Assembly: GCF_020085105.1 (NCBI RefSeq)
Contig: NC_058060.1
Location: 8,687,398-8,751,397 of the forward strand
From: Siniperca chuatsi
Taxonomy: Eukaryota; Chordata; Actinopteri; Centrarchiformes; Sinipercidae
DNA: 64,000 nucleotides
Direction of reading: 5' to 3'
In this document: positions 13,071-59,556 of the stretch, in pieces
Layout: every line of letters begins with the position of its first letter
Position numbering within the stretch: the stretch's first letter is position 1
The notes under the pieces: generated by a model
The model's input: the letters and a program-made list of their open reading frames with translations, nothing else
What the model was told of the DNA's origin: nothing
Database searches by the model: none
Made by a program: the position numbers and the translations under genes

Positions 13071-14611
13071 GTGTCTTTTATAGCATTAAATATTCATGAT
13101 TTAATAAGCAAAAGTTAAAGTTCTGAAAAATGTTTTTAGTGATTACTTATTAAGAGTTTAACACTCAAAATCTGTGTTTGTGTGGTTTGTTCAGATTTGA
13201 TTTACAGTGACCAAACAACCCACCAACTGTTATCAGATTCTGATTCAAATGTTGCTAAATCCTGATTGGTTCACTGAAGTACATGACATTGCCTTTTTCT
13301 AAATGAAGCCCCACCCACTTTAAACCAGTGAGAAGAGCACAGAGAAAACCACACATACAGAAAACTCTCATGTGAAATAACCAAAACTGTTCTAATTTTG
13401 GCAGAAAAATATTCTGTTCTTGTAAGACCTTATTACTCATGGTAGTAGCTGATTGAGAAAATGATTTATTTGAAGGTAGCAATGTGTCCCAGAGTTGAAT
13501 AGATATGGTGGGTCTGTCTTTCAAAGATGACAGTGCAAAAAATATTTTAGTATCTCTTAGTATGTTTTATCTGAGTTTTTATGTCCCATGATGGTCTGCA
13601 TGCCATTTTACAGGCTTTTTCGTTGTGACAAGAGTAAAATTCTGGAAGACACTTACTTTTTATGGCAAGATGTAAAGATATTGGTACAGTATATTATGTG
13701 CTAGTGACATAGCTGGATTAACCTCTTGGCCTTGGGCAAAAATCTGGTGTAGGACCCTATTGACCACCCCCCACCTCCTGCCACCTATATATCAGCAGTT
13801 TTATTATGCACCCAGAGACTAGTACTTCTATGTTGGAATAATATCTGGCCCCAGATTTTCTGCGTGTCAGTTTGTGGTAATTTGATTAAACACAACTTTA
13901 TTTTGAAAAATGCCCCATGTAAACACTATAAATTAAAATAATAAATAAAGGTCTTAAGACTAGATTTTGACACACGGCTGCAGTTTATTAAATTACCAAA
14001 GCCAACTGACATACAGTGAACCTGGGACTTTTGGGGCTTCTGAAGGTTCGGGGGCCTGGCAGCTTTAATAACATTTTTAAAAAACACTGTTTTCAGGAAC
14101 TCATATTGTCTGATTATTTGTTTACACCATAACCAAGCGCTGGATCTGCTTTCCCATAGCGGCAAAGATCAGATTTTGTATAAATCTTGTCTGTGTGTGT
14201 TAGAACAGAGAGTTAGTGTTTGTCGTTCATCAACATGTGGTAAAGATTTTTTTGTTTGAGTGTTCATCATCAGCCTACACTACATAGGATACAGGTAACA
14301 ACATTCCTCATTGCCTCACACCGTGTTTCATAATGGCTGTATTAGCCATGAAAACAGATCTGCAGATTTATTTTGAGAGATGATAAATATAAGGCATGTC
14401 TGAATGGCAATATTGTATCTAAGAGTGTACATATGTATAAAAAAATTGAAAAAAACTAAAAAAAAAAATGTATAAAAGATGTTGACAGAGTTGTGAAAGA
14501 GATCCTAAAATGTCTAATTATGATGTAAATTAAAGTATATGAAGAATTGCTGCTAAGGTCTGTAAATTGCACTTCAGTAACAAATAAGTGAATGTTTGTA
14601 CTGTATATGTG

Positions 14612-14617
14612 AATAAA
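14612..14617 (+). terminator. adarb2: Candidate adarb2 polyadenylation signal AATAAA
   Basis: AATAAA followed within about 30 nt by a T/GT-rich stretch, and located before the convergent wdr37 3' end. It is the last good + strand signal before the intergenic gap. Confidence 0.5.
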
Positions 14618-14640
14618 ACCACAAAATCTTGTAATTTTAC

Positions 14641-16443
14641 CTTGTTTTTTGATTATTCAGATTTTGATGTCAATTGATAGACACAAGTCAAATAATGAGT
14701 ACTGATATTGGGCCATTTCCACTTTGTCAGCTTCATGATCACCTTTCTCTCACCGCTGGCTCTCAGGAGCATCCAGACAAATATTAAAGGGGCCTCCCTC
14801 CTCCCGTCTCTCCCAGGGGAAATCCATGGGGAAATGGTTATCTCTGTTAGGCTCGGTGGCAGGTGTCATACAGACCAGCCACCAAATTAGCCTGGAGGCA
14901 GAATGAAGCGAGGAAGAGAGAGAGGAGAGGAGGAGAGGAGGAGGGGGTACCTCCTCAGCAGCATCCACCCGTCCCCCTAAGGCCATGGAGTTGACTGTGT
15001 GCTCTACAATAAACATCATAATTGACAATTTGCTCCAGTGGCTGGTCACGGCCAGCCAGCTATAATCTAATGGATGAGGACAGAGAGGAAAAACTCCACA
15101 GAATATTCTTTCTCCCAGTGTCAGGCTGTTTCTCAATGAAATCTAAGAGCCATAACACACTAAGTATGACACCATGTAGACTTAGACTTAGACATACAGT
15201 ACTTACATATATGTAAACTCTCATAGGGATGATACCTGCTTTTGGGAGTGGTCCACCAAGTACGCTTATGAAATACAATGCATTATTAAAGATTAAACCA
15301 GTGGTTCCCAACCTTTTTGGCATGTGACCCCTAACAAAAAAAGCAGTGTGTAGTTTGGGCCCCTGTTAGCAGTTCCATCAAAGAGAGATTTCACCTCTAA
15401 ACAGCTCATACGGTTCTATTTAAACCTGCAATAACTGTTTATGGCCACGTGGGAGCAGCAGAAACAAGTTGTGAACACAACACTGACATATCACCTTTTA
15501 AGTTGATGTAGTGAACTTGTTAGCAAACAGTTTCTTATTTACACATCCAGCAGTTACGGAGCAACATTATTATTCATTTGCAGTCGGGTTTGTGTCCACC
15601 TGATGAATGTAAGTCCAATAGTCACTCTCTTTTAGCTCTGTTTTTGGTCTCTACCAACTCCTGAGGCTGCTAGCTGCTAAATGCTCCACTATGTTCACCA
15701 GCTAGTCTCTTAACTTTGTCTGTCTGCTGCTTGGTGCTGAGCAGGTAGCGTACTGTGGGTTTTTAGCTAAACAAGCTGAAACTCACTATAAAGCTCCATA
15801 AAGCTGAGGGGAGCTGCTGATTGAACTATCCATTATTTCACAATTACAGCAATATTAGAGAAAAGATTTGTGTAGCATACTCCTTTTTCTTTAATCATCT
15901 CATGACCTCACAGATTAATGTTGTGACTCCCCGACTGCAGTTAAATCTACTTCCACCTTGACCAACTACAGTAAAATGCTACTTGAGCCTCAATGCATCA
16001 GTATTTACAGTCTAAGAATATAATATATAATAATATATCAGTCACAGAGGGTCATTTTTCTGCAGACCCTTGTTTTACAGAGGTGGGTGGGTGTCACCAA
16101 ATGTTAGAGAGCATGTATAAGAAATTAACAGTGTAGCTATTATATGGCATCCTTTAAGCCAGAGGACTACTGAGCAATGAAACTTTACACAAGATAAATA
16201 AAGTGTCATATCAGCCATGGTAAAAATTATTAAGTCCCTGTATGCACTCAGTACAAATATTCATAGACCTTATGGTTCCCCTCTCATTAACACTAGATGT
16301 CATTATTCCAAGCTACTGGATTTACATCCAGATGAATAAAGTGTGATTTTCAAAATGATACATATCTTATTGAACTGAATAAAAGGGTGAGAGGAGTATG
16401 TGTTTAATAAGATGGAAAAGAGACATGAGAAAAGGAAATCACA
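14641..16443. other. adarb2-wdr37 intergenic region (convergent 3' ends)
   Basis: No gene is supported. It holds a purine-rich GAGGA run near 14905-14945 and a long dispersed repeat at about 15299-16085. Confidence 0.6.
15299..16085 (+). repeat. Dispersed fish repeat (GTGGTTCCCAACC type)
   Basis: Starts with CAGTGGTTCCCAACCTTTTT and TGTGACCCC and continues to about GGGTCATTTTTCTGCAGACCC. The opening phrase is characteristic of a high-copy teleost interspersed repeat. Exact borders are uncertain, and no open frame is present. Confidence 0.55.
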
Positions 16444-16447
16444 CATT

Positions 16448-16453
16448 TTTATT
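16448..16453 (-). terminator. wdr37: Candidate wdr37 polyadenylation signal
   Basis: TTTATT on the + strand is AATAAA on the gene strand, about 2.3 kb past the wdr37 stop codon. Confidence 0.45.
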
Positions 16454-18734
16454 GGAAAGTGTCAGAGAGCATGTACCCGTCACAATAAAGTATGCAAAGT
16501 AGATCACACAATGAAGTTTGAAGTGAATATGATTCACAACAATGAGTGAACAAAGTGAAGCCTATCCACTTTTTTAACCCTCCAATCTGGCCAGCAATAA
16601 TTTAATTTATCGATCCAAAATCATATTTCCTCCGAGTTAGAATTCATATGTGGGGCGCAAATCGGACTTGCCTTTCTACCTGCAGATTAAAATGACAGCG
16701 GTATCAGTGGGCGTGAGATTGAGTTCCCTGAGTGAAACAGGAATAAAAATCCTATCTGCACTGTGCAGTGGAACACAATTAGTTATTTAACAAGCATTTG
16801 GAAAAGTGCATTGATGCTGAGATGGATACGGCTAATGCACCAATTTCAATGCAATGGTAAGGCATTTCAAATAGTTTATTACATTTTTAGGTTCACGATA
16901 CTTCAAAATCCATCCTGACTCTATTGTTGATGGAAACAGCAGTAAAGTGTGTAGTCTGAAGCTAACTTTTGGGTACGTTATGCATACCCATTTACATTAA
17001 GCTACATCTACACCAGTCACACAAGTACATCAAATCATTTTATGGGATTTACAGCACTGAAATAAGTTAAACATATGAAGATCAAAAACTACAGCATGAC
17101 TTCATGTTCAGGATATTGCACAAGTGTAACAAATACAGAGTTTCCTGGTTTACGGTCAAGCCCAATTCTAGTTAGAATTCTCAAACTGAGATTCAGTGTG
17201 TATTTCAAGTCATATTTACTGATTTCCAAGACAGAAATCGGCTTCACCGGAAACATAGAGCTGGGTTATTGCTTCTGTATTTGAATAATGAGTGCCTCAC
17301 ACAGACTGAAAAGCGGCATCTACAACAAAAGGTGCAAGAAGTTATACAAGGCTAAGGGTTCAATGCTAAGTGTAAACACTATAACTTCATATTGACAGGC
17401 TGTTGAAGCACAAGAATGACCAGTAACCAACAAGTTCACTTAGGGACGACACATTACAGCAACACAGGGCTCTGAGTTGGCAACAGGCTGAAGAGGATGG
17501 GTCTGTATTTCACTGACACCAAGAAAATATGGGCGCATATTATGGCTAAAAGTAGTGACACCTAAACCTGCGACATATATAATGTTGAACACATCCCATT
17601 CACACACCTACAAAAGATTTGTGAACAACAGAAGTGCAGTTGTTTTCCCATTATTGCTATGCTCTTGACACTTTGCATTCAGACAGAGTGGCAGAATAGA
17701 GCAATACTTTAAAAATGAAATCCTACTGTAAACATGGAACAAGGCAGAGTTACAGTATCATAAGTTTGAAATATTGACAACAAAATGTGGAAATATGGAG
17801 GCTGGCTGTGAATTGAAAGCATCAAAGGTAATAGGCAAAGAATCTTAAATCAGTGAAAACTTTCAGACAGGACAGCAGATCCTGTATGAAACATTTTAAG
17901 ACAACTGAATGACCCAGCAGCCTGCATCTGACAGGCCTAAATATGATATGTTTTGTTCCATGATAAGAAAAAGTCTGACTAAAAGGATAAAAACATTTCA
18001 CAGAACCACGTTATCTCTGCCAAACTCCCCCCTCAAAAGGTAGACAGCTGTAAGACACTTAATCTATGAACTAGCAACAACCTGCAACACAGGTCACTTA
18101 ATCAGGCCACAACATAATATATACATAACCTCTTTATATCCTATTCTACAAACTCTCCTGGCCTTATAATTGTTCTCTCCTTTACAAGTAACATTCGCAA
18201 ACCGAGTTTATCTACATGCAAGAGCAACCATTCAGCAGTAACTAAACAACAGTGATGTGAACAGCAGCCTGTGACTCTGGAGTCAAATATATACTTTTAT
18301 ACTTTAAAACAGAAAAGGCTAGGAATGAAAGGATCAGCCTAGCCGTGTCACAATTCACAATTCATGCTAAATAAGTGAAAGGGTCAAATACAGGAGATCA
18401 GCTCTGTGGCCTCGTACACACTTGGACTTTAAAATGTTGGAGCCGTGTCAGTCACTTAACACCAGGAGATGTTCTGGAGGTTCCAACTGCAGATGTACAC
18501 AATAAATGACAGATGAGTTATACATCTGGGGAATAGGCTCTTGCCAATCAATGTTAATAGCTGCATCCTCAAAAGCGACGCTAATTGAACAGTGTTTTTC
18601 ACACATTCCAGCAGCTGGAAATCAGTGAATTACATGCCAACTAAAATGCTTCACAGGGTAAACATTCTAGCATGTGCGAGGCCACAGATTACAGTTTTTA
18701 TAATTTTTTTGTGTGTGTGTGTGTGTCAGTGGCA
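16454..18734 (-). other. wdr37: wdr37 3' UTR (inferred)
   Basis: AT-rich, largely repeat-free sequence between the wdr37 stop codon and the candidate polyadenylation signal. No coding exon is visible on either strand. A (GT)n run at about 18709-18727 lies just after the stop codon. Confidence 0.45.
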
Positions 18735-36917
<18,183 letters not shown>

Positions 36918-36959
36918 CCCTCCTACCTTGTGGGTGGCCCTGCCCCCTGCCTCTTACCT

Positions 36960-37960
36960 GAGAAGCAGGTAAACAAAGGCCAAGCTCGCTAGTTGGCTGG
37001 TGGTTGGATTAGGTTGGTCTGTTATCAGCACCTGCCTGCAGGTAAAAAGGAAGTGAAATTCAGGTTCACAGCCATAGCAGGAACTGCTCAAGGTGAAGGG
37101 TAGCCATTACAGTAATCCAAATACAGTCTTGCCCTGATACCTACTGCTCTGAAACAAGATCATTCTGAACTCCATTGAAAAAAGTCCAGCAATTTAATGT
37201 TGCTTTGTTTATCAGCAAAAAGGTAATTTGCAGCGCTTTGAGTAGTCAGTAAGACTAGAAAGGCACTATATAAGTACAGTCCGTTTTCCATTTTTGGAAG
37301 AGTAAAAAGGTTTTTTTAAAAAAACGTGTGAAATCCTGTCGAATAAATAAGCGTTACTTGTTCAATTGTATGTCATCCGAATTTACTATTGGCAGCCGGC
37401 AAAGCCTGGCAGACCTAAAGTCATCTGCTATAATAAACCTGCGTTTGCCAACAAGGCTTTACGACATTAAATTCACTGTATTTTAATAAAGTAGAGCGTT
37501 ACATGGTAAGAGGACGACACATTTTGGGACTATGCAGGCTCATTCTATCGTTGTGATGGCGTAGTTAACGTTATGGGCAGCTGGACAATGCATAATAAAA
37601 TGTAGTTTGCGTCATACAGTTACAAGCAACAGACTGAAACTGGAATAATGTGCCAGAACACACGTGAATTGATTTAACGTTTTGCCCATATACTGTATGG
37701 TTTTGCCCAATAACTACCCTTAACCAAATTAGCATGGTAAATTACGCTTGTAAAATTAATATTCGACGTTACACCGATATGATTCTGACATGTACGAAAC
37801 AAGAAGGACACTCACCGCTGTCACTGCCTCTCTGAATTCATACTTGGCTAGCATGGAAGTCTAGAAGCGAAACTAGCAACACGCTAGCACGGGCTAGCTG
37901 CCACATATCACCTTCGTTGCGGCAACAAACGTTTATACATCCACACAGAAGCTAAACACC
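36960..37960 (-). other. wdr37: wdr37 5' UTR and promoter-proximal region (inferred)
   Basis: A donor-like CG|GTGAGT on the minus strand (exon end at 37816) and an acceptor-like CCTGCTTCTCAG before 36959 suggest a noncoding first exon near 37.82-37.9 kb spliced to the ATG exon. CDS exon 1 would then extend upstream to about 36959. A short LINE/SINE-type 3' tail (GGCACTATATAAGTACAGT) lies near 37250-37290. Confidence 0.45.
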
Positions 37961-38149
37961 ATGGATGGGCTATAGCCTTCCTAACTCGATATGAAATGAT
38001 TTAAACCCGTCAATTTGTAATTTTAAACATGTTGTCGATGTATGACTTTGATGTTTGACAGTAAAGGGTATCCACACGTTATAGTTTGACAAGTATCAGA
38101 ATTTTAATCAAATATTTTGACACATCACGTATTTTATTTGCACATTGAC

Positions 38150-38370
38150 TTCCGCATCACGTAACGTTAGTTTGTGTTTGCACTTTGTAAGCCAATGGGC
38201 TGTCACACCGATGCTAAGGCATCCAATGAAAAACTGTGACCTCAGAAGCAGGGAGTGAAAGCTAGCTCGTTCGACCAGAGTATCCAGCTCTAAAATATCG
38301 TCGTAAACAAACGCAGAATACGTTAAAAGACGTGGTTTGTCTACCCGACACAGGAAAATTGCTTTGTAAG
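38150..38370 (+). promoter_or_regulatory. idi1: Candidate idi1 promoter and noncoding first exon
   Basis: Two CCAAT boxes (38192-38196 and 38223-38227) flank TCACACCG at 38203-38210, a sterol-response-element-like sequence. A strong donor GTAAGT lies at 38366-38371, and an acceptor-like TTTCGGTCAG ends at 39230, just before the idi1 ATG. This suggests a noncoding exon of roughly 38.26-38.365 kb spliced to the first coding exon. NF-Y plus SREBP sites are the known control pattern for mevalonate-pathway genes. The transcription start itself is not visible. Confidence 0.4.
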
Positions 38371-39233
38371 TAACTGAACGTGTTATCGGTTTCTGTATAG
38401 GTTGTATATGTAGCAGACAATGCATACTTATGTCCAGTTGTCAGAGGCCTGGGTGGTGCGGGCTTTGCTGTGCAGTGGTCTGATGGCGTGTTGACAATCC
38501 GTGTTTGGAGGAAAACACGAAGTGGAATCTACTGGAACGGAACAATAAGATCATACCAATTTCCACTGTATGCTTTCATGTTAATGCATCAGTGATAGCT
38601 AATAATATAATATACAATAGTAACACACTCACAGGGGCCATTTTACAGTATTGAGTACTATTACTTTTGATACTTAAAGTACACTTTGCTGATAACACAT
38701 AATGGTGCATTCTTTTACTTGAATAACAGTTTCAGTACAGGACTTTTGTATTTTTATTTTTACAGTTTGGTACTGATACTTTTACTTATGTAGAGGATGT
38801 GAATAACTTGCTTCCTCCATCACGGAATATTACCTGTTAAATCATTGTAAATTGAATACCTTTTAAATTTTTGAGTGTTGGTTGGACAGAACAGGCTATT
38901 TTAAGATGACACTGAACTCTGGGGACCTTTACCTTTTTGACATTTTTATAGATAAATCAATTAATCAAACAATTAGTGCTATGTCAATAATGAAAATAAT
39001 AATTCGTTACTGTCCTAAACTGTACAGTAAAACATATGTGTAAGGGTTTAATGGGTTAAAAGCAAGCTATGTATAAAACCTCATTTTTATGGGCATTCAT
39101 GTTAATGTTCATTTCAGTCCACAGGTATTATCAGCAGAGTATCTTCCGATCCCGACTGGGCCAATTCCTCTCCGATTTTTACCAACACCCACATCTTCAG
39201 TCCTTGTGATTGGTTTTCTGTTTCGGTCAGGCG

Positions 39234-45401
<6,168 letters not shown>

Positions 45402-45622
45402 CTTTAAAGACATTTAACTTTTTTTCTTTTATCAAATAGAAAAATGCAATGTTAATGGCAACTCCATGAAGAGAATAGCCTATTTTTCTATAAAAACAAG
45501 TGCCTGAGTACAAGGTCCTTAGGTTGAGATGAATAAGTACTGATGTGATGTCACAACAACCACTGTCACTCTGTATATTGACACTATCAGTGCACAAGCT
45601 GTATCTTTGTATCCTTTTTCAA

Positions 45623-45628
45623 AATAAA
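45623..45628 (+). terminator. idi1: idi1 polyadenylation signal AATAAA
   Basis: The first AATAAA after the idi1 stop codon, about 220 nt downstream, followed by the GT-rich stretch GTGTTTCATTGTGG. This gives a short 3' UTR. Confidence 0.7.
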
Positions 45629-45649
45629 GTGTTTCATTGTGGTCATTGG

Positions 45650-47670
45650 CAGTAGTTTGCTGTATTTTGGCAAAATCCAAAATGGTGAAAGAACACCTTG
45701 AAACAATGTTCAGAGTGTTGATGCCTCCTATAAAACTTTTACACAAGAAAATTTGATTATAATGAGAGAGGTGGATATAATGGTAAAATGGGTAAAGGCA
45801 TTCCATGGTCATGAAAATTGAGTTGCAGCTTTTTAGAATAGGAAAAGTATTTAAGATATATCAATTCATATTACCATAAATAATATCCCATATAATATCT
45901 CATTCAGTAATGATTTGGTCAAATAGATGGCACAAAATGCTCTTTTTTGACTTGGCGTTCCAGTAGGTGGCAGAAAAAGCCTGCATTTCACCTTTGAATA
46001 AGTACAAAAGCCAAATGCTAAAAGCTCACTGCACACATTTGGTAGCAAAAATAACTTCCACAATCTCAAAATTGCAAATGTACTTAAACTTACACCAATT
46101 AGGCAACTGCAGTGTTAAGCGCTTTCTTGCAGCATCTGTATTTGATATGTTTCTCCACTCTTTTATTCAAGTTTTTCCTTTAATTTGCCCCCTTATGTTG
46201 TATCCACTATAGTCATCTATATATTCATGTGCTGCAGTTCAATGATCACAAAGTGACTTCAACTTTTGGTAATTTCCATAAGTAGGCTACACATTGTTGG
46301 AGAACAACCATAAACTGTACAAAGGGCTGTAGAATTACTTCAAATGTGTTAAATAAGTTTTAAGTTCCATTTGTATTGAATACGAGGTGCTTTATTAGCA
46401 AACTTGATGCAGTTTCTGTAGGTTAACACTAAGCCACATTACCCATTTCTGTTAGAGCACTTAAGCTGGTACACGACAGGATACATCAGATACATGTTTT
46501 ATAGATTTCATTGTACAACCATATAAAAACAATTAACAAATCACAACAGAAATACACACTTGAAGTAAACATGCATAGATTTCTATATAAGACACATTTG
46601 CCCAACAGAGATGAAACCTAAACTAAATGTAAAGTCAATGACCATATCATTGGAAAAACCCTTCCTTAGTCTGGGTCCTTGTCCAGGGAAATACCCCATA
46701 GTGTCTTTGCTAATCTATATATGACAGGCAAAGTAACCAAAAGTAATTGGCACAATGTAACTTTACTGTGGTCTACCAAACATTAGTGATGAGACTGGCA
46801 CAATGCCATCAAACCTACAATGAGACTACTTTCTAGTTATCACAATATTTCTGATTCATACTTTAAGGTATAAACAGCTCTGGGTTACAGGGGTTTATAA
46901 CCCACACACACAGTTTGGCATTTAATTTGGTAAAATAACAAAATCCTAGGTCGTTCTAGTACATGTTATTATAGGTGAATGCATAGGAAAGCATATGCAA
47001 CAATAAACAATGTAAATATGAACTCTATGTGCCAAAACAGCATCAACTACAAAGCTACTTGGCTATATGTACATAATTATGCTACTAGTAGTGGTGCAGC
47101 TATTTCTCTGAAGATGTAAACATCCACTAACTCACACCAGTTCCCTAATGCATTTATTGACACCATGCTTATAAGATCATCTTCATGTGTAAAAGCATTT
47201 TACATAACTATTATAACTTGATGCTGGAGCCATCAAACAGGCATAAAAAAAGAAATTGGACACTCTTATGATGCATTACAAAAACCAGCAGCAGGCTAGT
47301 TTACACACAGTGCAGGTACCCTGCTTCAGTGAGGACTACAGAAACAATGAATGCTTATAAATCCTTGTGCTGTTTGGCTTATGTCTATCTGTTATATAAT
47401 TTTTTTTAAATAAACAAGTTTTAATAGTGCCCATCAACTTATTCTTTCAAAATAATGGAATGACTTTTCTTTTTTTAAGTTGCAGTAGAACTGAATTACA
47501 GCTGAACAACAGCTAGGTCTATGTTGACACTTGGAGGTGGTGAAATAAAAAGGGCTGAGTTAGGAAAGTGTAGGAAGGACATTTGTGTAATTGTGTAATG
47601 AGATGAAGCTAGGATCTGCTTTATAGCTGCAGGAGGTGAGACTGGTCTGTGTCTGGGTTCGTTCTTCGTA
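45650..47670 (-). other. idi1-copine convergent interval, including inferred copine A 3' UTR
   Basis: No gene is supported in 45650-46380. From about 46390 to 47670 the sequence probably forms the 3' UTR of the longer copine A transcript. Gene-strand AATAAA signals are visible at 47153-47158 and 46391-46396. Confidence 0.45.
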
Positions 47671-56998
<9,328 letters not shown>

Positions 56999-57559
56999 GT
57001 CTGACCGGCAACAAGCTGGAGAAACAATACACACAGAGAGGGATATTACTGTGTTAACTAAACATATTTAATTGCATTACTTTAAGCTTATTCACGCACA
57101 AACTTGATATAACTTAAACCTAAGGTGTTCGTCAAGATTCGTTAGCCCTGAGAGGTGGACACAGGTTTCTGCGAATACAAATGCGTGCGTAAACTTGAAC
57201 TACTACTAAAGGGGTAAATTATATTAAAAAGAAGCAGACAAAGCTATTGTTGTAAGGGTTTTTTTACCAAACCTTCACGAGCTGGCTCAACACAGTGACA
57301 TTACATAACGTTAGAGTTTAGCTAGCTTCATACAACTGCACAAAACCGCGGTGCCTCCCGCTGACATGGCCTGGCGAACCAGTAACGGAGTCTCTAATGA
57401 GGTCCAGGCGGTGGGGAGGACGGGTTACAGTAGGAGAAAACACAACAGCTAACGCTAGCAGGCTAACTGGGCTAGCAAGTAAATGCTAAGTTAGCAAATG
57501 TAATAACTAGCTGGTTTACAAAGACACATAATTAGTTGCTAATTTAAATGCAAACTTAC

Positions 57560-57770
57560 CGGGGCAAGTGTGAGACACGTTACAGGATCCACAAGAAGAA
57601 AATATATTGTTAGGTGATGCTAGCGACGCTCGAAATTGCCACTCGGCAGGGTGGTATCGCCCTTCTGAATGTGAAAGTTTCGCAATGAGATCTAGGAGCT
57701 CTGCCTTCAACACGCAAAAATTACGCCCACCAAGACCGAGACAGCGTTACGTCTGCTTATTTTGAATGTC
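57560..57770 (-). promoter_or_regulatory. cpne3: Copine A first noncoding exon and promoter (inferred)
   Basis: A strong donor G|GTAAGT on the gene strand starts the intron just below 57560, upstream of the ATG exon at 56998. An ETS-type CCGGAAGT lies at 57775-57782, where a TATA-less promoter would be expected. Exon start is not determinable from sequence alone. Confidence 0.5.
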
Positions 57771-59000
57771 TTCACCGGAAGTCTTAACTATTATATCTGC
57801 CTTGACGCTCTTGGAGTTGATCGTTATGAGTATGCAAGGTTCAGCATCTCTGTCTATTGTAAGTTTTATTTTGAAGTGATAATTGAAAATTGAGTAGTGT
57901 GGTAGATGAGTACACAGTTTCCCCAGCGGTCACAGTGTGTAACTGTACCAATGTCTATTTAGTAAAAAATTACATGATCATTTTACAATCATTTCTGTTA
58001 GTTGGTGTCCGATTGCTTCAGTTTGGTCATTGTATTTTGAAAGTACTCACCGGAAGTATTACTATGCTGACATATCGCCACTGACGCGACTTAACAAATG
58101 ATGTTCCGCAGTAACTCACTGTGGCCACTGGAGGGCAGGAACACACGCTGTAGGGCTGTTTATGGGAATATGTTACATGTTGCAGGGCTTTATATTGTTC
58201 GAAAGCAACCGTACATTAATAATACAGATACTATTTGTGCCCACTGGAAAACAATTAACATAAACATTTCATGATCATTTTTGTTAGTTTGTTTCTGGTT
58301 GCTTAAGTTTGGTCATTGTATTTTGAAGGTATTCACCGGAAATGTACTATAATGCCATGTCTGCATTAACCTTGATGAATTTAATGTTGTGGTGCAGTTT
58401 CTCATTGTGAGTACTAGAGGGCAGTTAACAACCATGATTTTAAATACACTCCGCTTCACTGTCATCTCCAACTAGCATCAAGGCAGATGGTACAGGTCGT
58501 TTTATTGTTTGATTTAAAGCTGTACATTATTAAAATGGATATTGTTAACATTAGAGAACAATTACCGTAATCATTTCATGCTAATTTCCATTAGTTGAGT
58601 TCTAATTGCATTCGTTTGGTCAAGGTTCTTTGAAACTACTATGTCACGTCGACACTTAGGCTTGATTGAATTTAATGTTTTCTTGCAGTTCCTTATTTTT
58701 ACACCCACAGTCATGCACTTATAATTATACACGAATATATGCCGAGCTAGCACTATTGGTATTCCCCACTCCCAGTTACTATCTTCTAACAGAAACTTTA
58801 GCCATACTAGCAAGGCTACCAACAAATAAACTGCATCTGACTTCAGCTGCCTCTGACAGTAAGGACGCTCAAAAAAAAAAAAAAATCAGGATTCGTGCCC
58901 TCTAGTGGACACAGGGAGTAACTACAATTGCGCGCCACTAGCATCAAGCTAGAGACAATACTATAATATTACTTCCGGTTTAAACATTCAAAGTAAGACA
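57750..59000. repeat. Diverged tandem array of ~275-307 bp units between the copine genes
   Basis: The phrase ATTTTGAA..CACCGGAAGT recurs at about 57759 and 58034. TTTGGTCATTGTATTTTGAA recurs at 58022 and 58308, and a decayed version (TTTGGTCAAGGTTCTTTGAA) at 58615. Each of the middle units continues into a CTCACTGTGG-type then GGAGGGCAG/AGAGGGCAG block. An inverted copy occupies about 58880-59000, where the minus strand reads AAACCGGAAGTAATATTATA and further on CCACTAGAGGGCACGAA. No coding potential is seen. Confidence 0.65.
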
Positions 59001-59556
59001 TTTTTGGTAGACAGCTGTGGTTGTACAGTGTCACCACTGGCTGGCAGTGTATACTCTGAATTATAAATGCTCTTATCTCAACCATCAACTCTACCCAAAG
59101 TTAAATCAGAGTATACATCTTTCGGTGGTAAAGCTTTGAAAAGAGGCTGTCGTTTCAAACTGTGACCACTAGATGCCACTAAACCTATACACACGCGACA
59201 GGTGAGCATCAACGCAAACATAATAGTATAAGAACACTTCTAATAAAACGGAAGTGTAGGTGTGTGTGACTACAGTAACACTCAATAAATGTATTTTAAT
59301 ATTTAAATGCATGTCCTAAGACGTAGTCCAGTGTTACAGCTGCTCTCTCTGGATGAGCTAAAAGATATTTCGTTCTGTCAGCTGGGAAATATCAAACTGG
59401 AGTAGGAAATGTATATGAAAATAATAATTCATTGTGTCTGGTGGGGGAAAAAGTCATCAATTTCAGTATGTAATTTACATCCATGAATGTATGTACTTAC
59501 TGTGTCTACCTTTGTGAATATGAATCACTACTTTGTGAGAATACATATACTTTTTC

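Larger units (their letters stand above)
10658..14640 (+). other. adarb2: adarb2 3' UTR (inferred)
   Basis: From the stop codon to a polyadenylation signal at 14612-14617. It contains GT microsatellites at 10663-10686 and 10831-10869, a purine-rich and CT-rich block at 11130-11470, and a 392-bp MITE at 12679-13070. An earlier AATAAA at 10902-10907 could give a much shorter transcript. The extent is inferred only from signals; transcript data would settle it. Confidence 0.5.

Noticed and set aside
57750..59000. CRISPR-like or satellite array from the regular spacing
   Set aside because: Units are ~290 bp, diverged along their length and partly inverted; this is a degenerate tandem duplication, not short direct repeats with unique spacers.
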